Positions 10,743-21,569 of a DNA stretch of 64,000 nt are shown here, piece by piece. A program made the position numbers and the translations under genes. The DNA comes from Thermothielavioides terrestris NRRL 8126 (lineage: Eukaryota; Ascomycota; Sordariomycetes; Sordariales; Chaetomiaceae): contig NC_016458.1 in assembly GCF_000226115.1 (NCBI RefSeq), positions 2,790,001 to 2,854,000 of the forward strand, written 5' to 3'. The notes beneath the pieces are model-generated. The model saw only the letters and a list, made by a program, of their open reading frames with translations. It was not told where the DNA came from and ran no database searches. Each line of letters opens with the position of its first letter. Within the stretch, counting starts at the first letter, position 1.

Positions 10743-10750
10743 AGAGGGGG
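10743..10750 (+). promoter_or_regulatory. polypurine tract of TRIM unit 1
   Basis: AGAGGGGG followed by CAAT sits directly in front of LTR 2, the standard position for plus-strand priming. An identical tract precedes LTR 3 at 11639-11646. Confidence 0.8.
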
Positions 10751-10754
10751 CAAT

Positions 10755-11036
10755 TGTTATACGTAGTTGTAGGTCACCTATGGCCACCTGTGGCCAACTA
10801 CGTAAATGTAGGCCCACTAGGCCCACTAGGCCCTACAATAGCACTAGGCCCTACAACAGTATATAGGCCACCTTACACACAGGCTACTATACTCCTATAT
10901 TTAGGTAGGCACTTGCCTATATTCTATACTCTTATAATACATCTATCTTATACTTCTCCGAAGCTCCTACTTAGTTTAAGTGCTCCGCTACCTTAGCTAA
11001 CGAGGCTAGGTAGCAACCTACTTTGTTTATATAACA
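10755..11036 (+). repeat. TRIM LTR copy 2 (shared by both units)
   Basis: 282 bp, from TGTTATACGTAG to TATATAACA. It serves as 3' LTR of the first unit and 5' LTR of the second. Confidence 0.92.
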
Positions 11037-11650
11037 AGTAGTACCTACTACTAGACTCGAACTTATACAATGAACCGCAATAAGACTCCTTTGTAAGGGA
11101 GCTAGTATTCATCAACAGTGTACTTAAGTAGTACCGCGTTATATAGCTTAGGCAACTATATATAGGTGTAGGTGCCCTAAGTGCCTTGCTAGGAAGCACT
11201 TATAGTTTTATTTACTTAGGTAGTCTCTAAGTATTACAAAGCTCTCGAGCTCCTAAGACCTAACCTAGAGGTCGGTATCTAGGGCAATACGACAATATAC
11301 AACCTTCAACACTTCGTCGCCCTAGCTCAGCTCCCTAAGACCAACCGTTAATCGCGACCACTTTTTCTAAGACTTTGTCGCCTTGGCCTAGCTCCTATCC
11401 TTCTGACTATCAATCGCGACCACTTTTTCTAAAGACCTCGTCGCCCTAGCCTAGCTCCTATCCTTTCGACTGCTCTAACCTCCGACCAATCAATTGGCCA
11501 ATTAATCGCTCCGACTAGTCGCCCTAATCAAGAACCTGATAGGTAGATTAAATAGATTGAATAGATTAAATAGTTGGATAGTTAAGGTGTAAAATATAAT
11601 GGACTTGTAAGCTAAGGACAGCTTTTCTATTTGTTTGTAGAGGGGGCAAT

Positions 11651-11932
11651 TGTTATACGTAGTTGTGGGTCACCTGTGGCTACCTGTGGCCAACTGCGCA
11701 AATGTGGGCCTACTAGGCCCACTGGGCCCTACAATAGCACTAGGCCCTACAACAGTGTATAGGCCACCTTATGTATAGGCCACTACACTCCTATATTTAG
11801 GTGGGCACTTGCTTATATTCTATACTCTTGCAATACATCTATCTTGCACTCCTCCGAAGCTCCTACTTAGTTTGAGTGCTCTGCTACCTTGGCTAACGAA
11901 GCTAGGTAGCAACCCACTTTGTTTGTATAACA
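11651..11932 (+). repeat. TRIM LTR copy 3
   Basis: 282 bp, from TGTTATACGTAG to TTTGTATAACA, followed by GAGTA, the right-hand target duplication. It keeps more CA/TG dinucleotides than copies 1 and 2 in several places. Confidence 0.92.
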
Positions 11933-11937
11933 GAGTA

Positions 11938-14600
11938 TCTGCCATTGCCTAGCAATAGGAGGGTCCGTTTACTACTCTTATAGGATATAGTCATTATAAT
12001 GTCAAAGCTGTTATAACTATCTAGTTGCTAAGAAGAACCTTTCAATAGTACGTTTGGAAGGCCTAGGATGAAATCGATAGCGATAACTTATATCGAGAGC
12101 GTATCGTTCAATCGAATTGGCTAGTATTCGCTGATCGGCTTCTAGCGATCTATAGTATTAAGGCGGTATAATAGGCAGTGCGCTATATACTTCTTAACTT
12201 CGTAGGTTTTATTGACGATCGAAATGCTATATAGGTCGTAGAGTATACGTTCTATACCAAAGTGGTACTTAGCGTTGTATACTAGGCTAAGAACTTCCTT
12301 AATTATACCAAATAGTATATAAAGAAGGCGTACACTATATAGCTAGATATTGTAGATAAGACTATCGATTATTGTAAAAGGCAGCCTAGGGCGCGAAAAA
12401 ACTCTAGTGCCCTCACTAGTTTAGGCATTGGCGAGATTATCTATAATAGCCTTGTACTTCAGATCCTCCTTATATACCACAATGAATTTTTGGTAGAGTA
12501 ATTCTTCTATATAAGCTTTAGCAAAGGCGAACAGTATATTGTTGAGTATTATAAGGCCCTCTAAGCGTTCGATAGGATCTTATATAGCCTTTAGCCAGCT
12601 TAGCACGTCTAGTACAAAGTTCAATCGGCTAGGTAGATGATATAGCCGAAGGTCGTACTTAGAGAGGTAAACGGAGACGGTGATCAGTTGCCGGTTAGCC
12701 CGATCTATAGAGGAGGTGTCGAGCTAGGTTTATACAACAATGCTATAGGTGGTTACATAGTCGGTAAGGACATTGATAAGTAGCTAAGCCAAATATATTA
12801 TAGTATAGAGCTTTTTAACTGCCTACACTAGGTAGGCGACCTCCTGTTCTAAAGGTCTATACTATATCTTGGCCTTTGTTAGGCATCGGCTAAAGAATAT
12901 AACTAGGAGTACTTGGTTCAAAGGAATTGGAGTACTAGGCTCCTACTTATAGCTATTATATAGGTAATAGACTATTACGCTAAATCTATACTCCAAGTAG
13001 CCGTTAATCTATATAAAGAGCTGCTTATCAAAATCGAAGTAGTATAACATAGTAGGGTTCTCCTTGCAAATCGCTTCCTAGATCGCCTCGAAGGATAGCT
13101 TCTCTATTAGCGTAGGTTTAAAGGTCGTCTTTACATAGTAATTGGTCCTCTTCGACGGGTTACCGGTCTTAATACGGCCTTCTTTATAGCCCTTCCTTAG
13201 CAGTGTAGTCTTGCGAGCCTATAGAGGTTCTACTAGCTATATATAGTATAGAATCAGGTATCGTAGAAAGCCGGTAGCGCCAATATATTACTCGAGTATC
13301 TTGAGGGTATATAGAAAGGCGAGTTGCTTAAAGGCTTTGATACACTATATAGTCGTTATAAGGCCTAGGCTATCGATATAGAAACTAAGGAGTTCTATAC
13401 TTAGATATCCTATATACAATTTAGCTAGTGAGAGGGCGATATTCTTATCTACAAAGAGGCTGAATACTATATCTCGCTAGCGTAAATAGTCTTCTACGTT
13501 ATCTAAGTAGATTACAATATCGTCGATAAAAGCTTGTATATAGGATAAATATAGTTGTAGTAACCGATCTATAATACATTATATATATATAGGCGAGTTG
13601 CAGTAGCCTATCAGGTATACTATAGGCTACTTGAGGCTACGTAGGCTAATTAGAGTAAACTAGTCCCAATACAGTAGGTAGACTCCGAACTAGTAGAAAA
13701 ACGAAGTAGCGTCGATAGCTATAATAAAGTGCTTACTACGCAATTCGACGATAATCTCTGACTATAAGGGCAAAGGGTAGTTGTTAAGCACTATTATATA
13801 GTTCAAGCTTTATAGATCGATAACAACGTAGCCCTTGAGCTCTCCGTTATGCCTAGGTCGCTATACTACGAACATAGGATATACGAAAGGTATAGCTTAG
13901 GTAGCCTAGATTATATAGCCTTGCTTATATAAGCTATCGAAAGTCTTGTCGAGTACCTTACAATCCTTCCTACTTAGTAGGTAAGATCGGGCGTTAACTT
14001 TCTAGTTTTACTAGCCTTCTACTAAGGGTATATATATTAGCTCGTCTAGGCTCTACTAGACAAGGCCTTCATCCCTCTAAAGGCTAGGATATCGCTTGAT
14101 AACCTCGATAAACCAGTTGGCGATGTCGGGATCTTTAGTATATACGTATACCCCGTCTTTAGTAACGATCTTAGACAGGCTTAGATCTATACGAAGGCCT
14201 AGAGTAGACTGCTTTTCTAGAACGAATAGCTTGCCTACTAGTTCGTCGAGGTCGTTGGTCTACACTAGTTAGAAGACGTAGTCGCTCATTGGCGTAGTAG
14301 AGTTAGTGTCGTTAAATTTTCTAGCCAAGGTAGCCTCTACGAGGTTAATAGTCGGAATAGCTAGCTTATATACGCTATAGCTGTATTACGCAACGGCTAC
14401 AATACAGTTGTCAAATGTAAACTCGCTATTGATTAGTATAACCATGGTAGACTATACTACCAAAGAAGGGGGTTCGATATCCGTAGCTATAGTTGGAGTA
14501 GCTATCGTAGCTATCGCTATACTAGCCACTAGCGTAGTTAGGGCGGAGGTCTAGGAGCATACTAGGAAACCGCTATCCTCGTACTCGTGGATCTTGCCTA
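11938..14600 (-). pseudogene. outer chromovirus: reverse transcriptase, RNase H and 5' part of integrase
   Basis: On the minus strand the RT catalytic block reads QAFIDDIVIYLDN (FIDD at 13519-13530), the YxDD box typical of Ty3/gypsy. Further downstream, 12300 to 12000 gives YIAHCLLYRLN, part of the integrase HHCC zinc finger, then VIAIDFILGLPN with the first catalytic Asp (codons near 12068-12085). RNase H should lie between at about 12.5-13.2 kb but was not traced residue by residue. Stops occur mainly where TGG or CAG became TAG, as RIP predicts. The frame is cut by the TRIM between the first and second integrase Asp. Confidence 0.82.
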
Positions 14601-14769
14601 CTAGGTACTGCTTTAGGATCTTGATAATGCTGTACAAGGTGTTCTTAATAGTGGCTACCTTAGCGGTCTTAGCTATAACCACTATATAATAAACGGCTAG
14701 GTGCTTCGAATAGAATATAAAGGACTAGCCTTTCGAGAGTAGCTTATACTCTACTAGGATCTCCGCCTT

Positions 14770-15420
14770 CTAATTTAGCAGGAGTATAATCGTATAGGTA
14801 GTCTTGACTTTACGTATATATAGCGTAGAATATACATTAATAGCGAATAGAATAGTAAATTTAAAAGCTTGGAGGTCGACTTTCTTTATATTATAGTCGA
14901 TTAAGGCGTAGTAGCTATCTAAGAAGTTATTACCGAGCAGTAGATTGGGTCCTAGTGAATCCACTACCTAGACAGAGTAGGTGAACTTATATAAGGTGGG
15001 CTTACTATCCTCCGTACTAGCTAAGAAGATAGTAAAAGTGGCCTATTGCAAGAGGGCTAGCTTCTTATTACCAACGCCTATTACCTTGCCTTTATAGCGC
15101 TCGATAGAGTAGTTGAGTAGGTTCAATAGGTTGTAGCTAATGATTGAACGGCTAGCTCCTAGGTCGAGGTACACTTCTAGTTCTTCGCCCTCTTCCTTTG
15201 CATAGATAGCGATATGAAGGTAGGTATAGTTGCCTAGAGGGCTATCGATGCCGTCGTTGGATTCTAGGGCCGGAGCTTCCTTAACTTGGTATATCGTAAC
15301 TTTGGGAGTCTCCAGTTTACGCTCTATAGCTAGTTCGTCTATAGATTCTATAGGTTCAAGGCCGTCGAGCCCTACTAAGCAGCGAAAAATGCCGTTCTTT
15401 GTGTCTTTGCAATGCTTCAA
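14770..15420 (-). pseudogene. outer chromovirus: retropepsin-type aspartic protease
   Basis: This is the longest surviving open coding in the block. The minus strand from 15420 reads ...EVYLDLGASRSIIS, where D-L-G-A replaces the expected D-S/T-G-A flap motif; TCG to TTG is a single RIP-type change (codons near 15155-15169). After one stop, 14964-14770 continues with GPNLLLGNNFL, the usual second protease motif (LLG..FL). Protease sits between gag and RT as expected. Confidence 0.8.
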
Positions 15421-15429
15421 ATGGTAGAA

Positions 15430-16962
15430 TAGTACATTATATAAACCTAGAATAGAGGTGTAATAGCTATAAGTATAGCGTTTAGGTATAGCTTGATTAG
15501 CTATATAGTTCTTCTAGGCACGCTTTGAGCCTATGCCTTTATAGGCCTTAATATACTGTCGAACTTCCGCCTTAGCTTAGAAGATTTTATAGTATTTACA
15601 GTATATAAGCTTTAAATCAATAACTATATAGGCGATCTCCGATTTAGAAGACGATATAGAAGTAGTATCAGATATAGCAGAGCAATCTAATACTACGTCC
15701 AACGTATCAGCGTTGTTCCTAGACTTAGGGTCGCTAGCAAAATGTATATAGTCGTAGCGCCGATTGCGTTTACGTTCGTTATAGCGATCCTTCTGATCGT
15801 TACGCTACTCTTTCTGGTCATTGCGCTGATCGTTATAGCGACGATCGTCCTTGTTGCGATCTCGGCGATTATAGTCTTAGGCTTGGCGCTTGTCTTAGTC
15901 ATGGTTAGTAGAACGGTAGTAGTCCCTGCTATAGCGGTAGCGATCCTTATAAGCTAAGCTTTGCGATTTATTAGCCTAATACCGAGGTGCCTACTTCACT
16001 TTGTCCTCTCCTTTCTCTTTACTACTCGGCTTCTTCTATATATTGGGATACTTCTTTGTGGCCACTAACTTTAATATAGCTCGCAACTACTCCTACTCGC
16101 ATAGGCACTAATTAAGCAAGGTAAAAAACTAGGGGTGACAAATATAACGTTGAATATTTAGATCTATATGCTCTTAAATCTAGTATATAGTGCCTTACTA
16201 GTTAAAGCCGTCTATATTGTCGTTCATTGTATATGCTTAGCGCAATTTACGTTCGATAAACTCTATAAAGGCTTCTTTATTAATAGCGATATCTTTAAGA
16301 TATAGAAACGTAGTGTTAAACTTCTTTGTAGCTACTATTGAATCTAGCTTAAAGCGCTTACTTAGGGCCTCTAGTATCGCTTTAAGGCCTTGCTCTTTAA
16401 AAAAGCGACGATAGCTATTAGAAATTCCTTTGGACCACTAGAATTAGGCCTTGCCTTTAAGGAGTATAGGAAATATTTTAATAACTTATTGCTTGATAGA
16501 TCCATCGTTATTATCCTCGATAAAGGTCTTGATATAGGCTTAAAAACGATAAGCATTGGTATAAGTAATTGCCTTACCTTTGTAGATTACTCCTAGGCTA
16601 TCGGAGTCTAGGTAGAAAGGGTCGAATACTCCGATGTCCTTACGTTTAACTTTAAATTCGGTTCGACCTACTATATAGCTAAAGTCGAATATACCGTCTC
16701 GGTACCAACGGCTATTAGGCGTTGGGCTATTACTCTAAGGGTTCGGTCGATAATGTGGTTTTATACAACGTAGGCTATCGTAAGCAAGGTTATATCGTAA
16801 GCCGATAGCTACGCCTTCTTCGGAAATTGGGTATATAGTCTAAATAGGCGTAGGCTATATAGGCTAAGCTAGTAGGTTTGACTACACTAGCGGATAAGGC
16901 TATACTAGCTAGAGAGGCTATACTAGCTAGTAAGGAGCCTAGTTGACTAGATATATAGGTGC
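15430..16962 (-). pseudogene. outer chromovirus: C-terminal part of gag
   Basis: Lies upstream (to the right) of protease on the minus strand and ends at the target site of the 13.1-kb insertion. Short frames survive, rich in Lys, Arg, Thr and Ile. A Cys/His cluster may remain near 15.42-15.61 kb but no clean CCHC knuckle was read. Its N-terminal part continues at 30102-31100 beyond the nested element. Confidence 0.6.
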
Positions 16963-16966
16963 CTAT
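16963..16966. repeat. target-site duplication of the 13.1-kb element (CTAT), left copy
   Basis: CTAT before the left LTR equals CTAT after the right LTR (30098-30101). If the LTR ends are TG...CA, the duplication is 4 bp; a 5-bp duplication would need one end shifted by a base. Confidence 0.8.
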
Positions 16967-17464
16967 TGAAATGGTGCAAAACCTCTACACTAACCTACCC
17001 TACCACACCTAGGGTCAGGCGCGCAAGATAGCTCCTAAAGGAATGCAGTGTACCTCTGGACGGATAAAGATAGTATATATCGAGTAGTAGGAAGGATGTC
17101 TCCTAAGAGGAAGACACGTAGCTTAGGTACGTCTAGTAGGATATAGTAGAAAGACAAAAGACAATAAGAATACAGTTAGAGCTCAATAGCTCGAATGCCT
17201 ACCGTCTAGATAGAGGTAGAACAACGAAAGGAGAGGCTCAATAGCCTTCCTAGAAGAAGGAGGACTATCAACGTAGTATCAACGAACGTATATTAACAAC
17301 TACTTAATGTCTTACTTAATAATAAAGAAGATAGGCTTAGCCTATTTAAATATATATAATTAGAGGGCTAGACCCTTTAACAACGAATATAACGCTCTAA
17401 GACAAATAGAAAAGTAGAAAAACTAGGTCCCCCCTATATCTAAATAGTCTATTACCCTAATCTA
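16967..17464 (-). repeat. 3' LTR (left) of the 13.1-kb element
   Basis: 498 bp, TGAAATGGTGC...AATCTA; the last base pair of the consensus (CCA) has become CTA. Differences from the other copy appear to be transitions. The outer half (near 17.0 kb) keeps CA/TG, the inner half is almost fully converted to TA. Confidence 0.95.
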
Positions 17465-17476
17465 CACTTCCCTTTC
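17465..17476 (-). promoter_or_regulatory. polypurine tract of the 13.1-kb element
   Basis: The minus strand reads GAAAGGGAAGTG directly before the 3' LTR, the expected place for plus-strand DNA priming. Confidence 0.7.
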
Positions 17477-17508
17477 GAGCTTGCTATACACTCCTATAGG
17501 CAAGCTCG
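17476..17508. repeat. 33-bp hairpin, copy 1
   Basis: CGAGCTTGCTATA...TATAGGCAAGCTCG forms a near-perfect inverted repeat around CACTCC. A second 33-bp hairpin with the same layout is at 20117-20149. Confidence 0.7.
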
Positions 17509-18849
17509 TACCTTAAAAGCTCTTTTAATAGCTACTTCTTATCGTCGCTACTCCTTAAGCTACTCCCTTTATATAGCTCGCTTGGCTTATAAAGGTCTAG
17601 TTGGCTATAGTGGCTAATTCCACTATCTTTTGTACTCTTCTACCTCCTTAATATATACGTCCTAGCCCTACTACTATATTAGATACTTATACTTATAAGC
17701 GAAGGCACAGTTATATAGGTTATATAGTAGTAGGCGAAGTAGACGTCTAGGCTTTATAGGCTCTTTACAAGGGCGCTTACTATAGTATTACACTGAAGAT
17801 AATATCTAGCTAGATAACGTAGGTGATCTATATACCTAAAGATACTTCTGTACTAGTGTATAAGGCATCTTGAGGTAGTCTAGCCTCCTTATAAGTATAT
17901 AGACGAGCGTCTCCTCTTCCTAGAGATAGGGATCGAGTACTATCTTTTTAAGGGCTACCTATACTAGTGCCCTAAGGTCCTTGACTAGATCGCTACCGAG
18001 GAGGCGCTCCTAGTCTATCTTATCTATAGGGGTATCAACAAACCTTTGTATTATAGTCGTTTATAGTGTAGTAATCTCTATAATCTTAGCTTCAACATTT
18101 TACTAGGTCGATATATTGTCAAGATCTTCTATAAGTGTCGCTAACGGATCTAAAGTAGTTTACTAGTCCTCTATTTAGAAGGACGAAATAGTACTAGGTA
18201 CTAGAAACGTGCTTTATAGCTATTGTCCAAGGTCGCCTATAGGGTCTTATAAAGATAGTATACTACTTAGCTATCTATCTAGTAGAAGTCCTATAACCCT
18301 ATAGTAGTATACCTAGTAGGCTATATCCTTCTTTGACTAGGGTATAAGGATAATTTAGGTAGTAGCGATTACTCCTTTCTCGCTCTAGTTAGGGAGCTAG
18401 GCTTCCCTAAATACTACTAAGTATATAGCTAGGATCCTAAGTTCTATATCGCTAAAGTGGTTATAGAGATATGTAGGTAGGTCATTAAGTCTAGGAACAT
18501 TGGGTATAAATATGTCGTCGGTCTAGAGGACTTCGATCACTTTATCTTCGTTGTACTCTAAGACCGTAGGCTATATAGGCTCTTTGGTCGAAGACAGTAG
18601 GTCTAGAGGGAGCTTATACGTCTTGCCATTGTCCTATAGCAGTAAAGGGACTACCTTAGTACAAAGTAGACAATCCTTAAAGGTATTAAAAGCTAGCTTA
18701 TAAGTTCCTAACTATAAATGTAATATACATCGCTATATAACTATCTCGCTATCTCCTTAGTATAGCCAAAGCTAGGGTAGCCTGAACTATATCTATCCGT
18801 TTAAAAAGTAGAGCTAAAGTTCTTAAAGAAAAGCTTATATAAACTCAAA

Positions 18850-19250
18850 GGCGAACTATCTATACTCCTATTCTAAACTTTACTAAAGGCAGTAGACGAT
18901 GACCTCCTTATATAACTATATCTAAAGGAACCTATAGATAGACTAAAAGGCAATCTAGACCTTTGATAAGATATCTATATACGTCTTTGAGCTTTTAAAT
19001 AGAGAGTCAAAGTAGTAGAGCCGACCTCCAACTTAATTGAAGATTACAACTATCTAATGCCTTCTACCGACGAAGTAAAGGAAAACCTAGAAACGGCAAT
19101 TGTTGGCAATAACCCTCTAATTAGACTAGTAGAACTCCTTTGGCGTAGGACTATAGTCCAAGACTAGCTATAGGTAGATCTAGAGACAGTCCTTATAAAA
19201 GTAAAAGAAAAACTATATAACATCTAAGATCGTCTTATAATCTAGCTATT
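18850..19250 (-). pseudogene. Ulp1-like (C48) cysteine protease remnant inside the 13.1-kb element
   Basis: Reading the minus strand through TAG stops gives the ordered landmarks of a C48 domain. Near 19231-19250 is SKE.LDYKT, matching the WLxD substrate-binding motif if the stop is a mutated Trp. Near 19042-19061 is H.IVVIFN, the catalytic His and Trp position, followed by LYYFDSL with the strand-loop Asp. Near 18850-18873 is a Q-containing segment, then E.EYR.FAFEF, where Tyr stands at the Cys position (TGT to TAT is RIP-type) before the Gly position. Spacing over about 135 codons suits the family. Ulp1 proteases cleave SUMO/ubiquitin-like tags; some transposons (for example plant KI-MULEs) carry them. 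The call rests on pattern reading of a mutated frame. Confidence 0.6.
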
Positions 19251-20116
19251 CTTTACTAAGTAATATACCTTCTACGTCGAAGAGCGAAATACCTATATCT
19301 ACGAAATAGATATCGAAAAACCGATCTATCGAGGACCTTCCCTTTAGCTAGTCTAGGAATAGGTACTTTACGATCTTAGGGTTTACGCTAAGCTAAGGGC
19401 TTAGGATCTAGTTAGGTCGTCGGTTAATTATATTTTATAGGTATTTCTTCGAAGTCTATAAAAATAGGAAAAGCTTAGAGCTAGTCTTACCTAGGTAGCC
19501 TAGCATCTTTAAGCCTAGCTCTTGCTATACAAAGGAGATATAATGCTATATCTGATCGCTATCGCTAGTAGGCTTCTACGAACCTTATAGTATATAAAAC
19601 TTAAGCTCTCTAAACGGCTACTTCTATCCTAGGTTAGTAGTTACATTGGCCTAGAGTTATATAGGCCCTATAAAATCGAGAATCCTACGATAGCCTATAG
19701 CGATGCTTGCGATAGTATATGAAAAATTAGCTTATAAGAAAAGTCGCTCTCTAGGCAGAAAGATCTAGATCGATTGAAATGATTATAAAAAAAAATCAGG
19801 GCGTAATAGGCGAGGTAAAAGAAATGGTTGATCGTAAGCGAACTAGTAGAAGGATTGAGAAAAAGAAGTAAGTAAGCCTTTAAAGGTAGAAGGGCTACTT
19901 AGCTCTTTCTTAAACTAGGCGAAAGAAAACGAATAAGGCTTGTAGTACCTACTAATTAGCTAGAAATAAGTATTCGCCCTCTAAATTCTTAAGGCCTTCC
20001 TCTCCTCTTTACTATTCTAGAACTATTTTCTTCCTCTAACCTTCTCGCTACTTCATTTTAGTACTCTCCTCTCTCTAGTCGGATTAGGTTCTTAGCTAGG
20101 TCTTCTACTTCCCTTT

Positions 20117-20149
20117 CGAATTTATATATAGCTCCTATATATAAATTCG
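20117..20149. repeat. 33-bp hairpin, copy 2
   Basis: CGAATTTATATATAG and CTATATATAAATTCG pair perfectly around CTC. Like copy 1 it is directly preceded by CTTCCCTTT (plus strand). The two hairpins lie 2.64 kb apart and bracket the Ulp1-like remnant. Confidence 0.75.
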
Positions 20150-21560
20150 TAACCTAGAAACTATAATACTAAGCAACTAGTGTACCTACAATACGTTATA
20201 GGAAATTACTAATAAAGTAAGCAACTAGAGGCTACTACTATATAGGATTATAAACCGCTAGATCGATCTCTTGCTAATACTGAAAACAACGATCTTCGTA
20301 GCCTAGAAGTATATCTAGGTAGTCCAAAGTAAGATAAGGGATCCGCTAATACTAAAAGATAAACGCTATATTAACGAGTATACTATAATCTTAGTCGAAT
20401 ACAAGGCTATCTATAATATAATTAAGATCTATCGACTAAACGTTAGATTACTATATATCTAGTAGGTTCTACTAAGCAATTAGCAAGATTAGTATAGGAT
20501 ATAGTGATCGGTTTATATTGACAATAGGCTAGTTGATATAGTTAAGCGGTACTATAATATCTAGGTCCTTTGTCTAGTATTTATAGAGTATTACAATAGT
20601 AGACTATTTAGACATTAAATATATCATCTTGCTATATACCTAAACCGAGTGTCAATGCTTTTGATCTAGGTATAGGGTTGTAAGTAAACGCTATACTTCC
20701 CTTTTGTATTTACCCTCTAAGTAGAGGAAGACTAATACTCTTATAGCAATAAGGTGCCTTGTTATAGCTATAAACTGTCGTATCAGCGTTCAACAACTCC
20801 TTTCAATAAGGATAGAGACGTCTATATAACTTAGCTCTTTAATAGCTACGCTTCTCTTACTCTTCTCTTTAGTAATAAATACGCTAACTATATCTAGTTA
20901 GAGAAGGAGTATACTTAGACTTATATCTATAGGAATAATTAGAAGCACCTAGCTTAGGACTTGATCTTATAGAACTATCTTCTATACGATCTAAAGAACA
21001 ATCCTAGGCTAAAGCTACGTTTAGAAGAGGTAGGCCAAGAGTGGTTTATCCTATTAGAGGTTGCTATTAGGGAACAAATAGTATAGTATTAGGTCAACTA
21101 TAAGAGCTTATATTACTAAGGGATAGAGAAAATAGATAGGGATAGGCAAGGGGTAGGATATAGTCTAGGAGCTTAGCCTATAAATAGTAGATCGAAAGAC
21201 TATATATCCTAATTGTAGATTTTTCTTAGCCTTGACTTTAGCTCTAAGAAACTTAGTCCTATATAATAGAAACTATCTAATTAGAGGGTAGAAATGAAAA
21301 AGAAAAGGCAAGAACAACTATAAAGCCCCTAAGAGTAGGGCTGCCCTTTAGAAAGATAACTTAGGTACTAGCGAAAAAGAATAAGGGCCTAAGGGATAAA
21401 AATAAGTGAACGACAATAGATAGACAAAGACTAAGTGAGATATAGCTAATAGAGACATTACTAGTAAGTAGAAGGCTAATATAACAATGGGTATTAGGAA
21501 GAAAACGTAGTAAAACGCTAGTGAAACTATCGGAGGTAGTAACTTCTAGGACCTTCCCCC
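20147..21560 (+). pseudogene. decayed plus-strand frame of unknown function in the 3' module of the 13.1-kb element
   Basis: On the plus strand one frame can be followed for over 1 kb if in-frame TAG/TAA are taken as former CAG/CAA codons, the change expected from RIP on this strand. Its last 100 codons read as a Lys/Gln/Asn-rich tail (for example KDNLGTSEKE, VNDNRQTKTK). Upstream of about 20.7 kb another frame looks equally protein-like, so a frameshift or intron is possible. No family was recognised. It is antisense to pol and divergent from the Ulp1-like remnant. Confidence 0.35.
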
Positions 21561-21565
21561 TTCTT
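21552..21565 (-). promoter_or_regulatory. internal polypurine tract of the 13.1-kb element
   Basis: The minus strand reads AAGAAGGGGGAAGG, a 14-nt purine run. It lies downstream of the integrase tail and about 4.1 kb before the 3' LTR. It could be a central PPT or the relic of the original element end before the extra module was gained. Confidence 0.55.
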
Positions 21566-21569
21566 AAAC

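Larger units (their letters stand above)
9859..11932 (+). mobile_element. tandem TRIM-like LTR element (LTR-int-LTR-int-LTR) inserted in the chromovirus integrase
   Basis: Three 282-bp LTRs (9859-10140, 10755-11036, 11651-11932) alternate with two internal domains of exactly 614 bp (10141-10754, 11037-11650). Intact LTR ends read TGTTATA...TATAACA. Directly after LTR 1 is a primer-binding site (10143-10167), and directly before LTRs 2 and 3 a polypurine tract (AGAGGGGGCAAT), so the element points along the plus strand. The internal domain is far too short for gag-pol, which makes it a terminal-repeat retrotransposon in miniature, mobilised in trans. It may keep a short gag-like stretch at about 10325-10560. 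Two units sharing a central LTR arise by unequal LTR recombination between copies or by template switching. Many CA/TG dinucleotides survive, so it is less RIP-mutated than its host element. Confidence 0.9.

Noticed and set aside
17465..21565. The extra 3' module as a separate DNA transposon nested in the 13.1-kb element
   Set aside because: No terminal inverted repeats or target duplication could be found at either end by eye; left open as an alternative in the findings.
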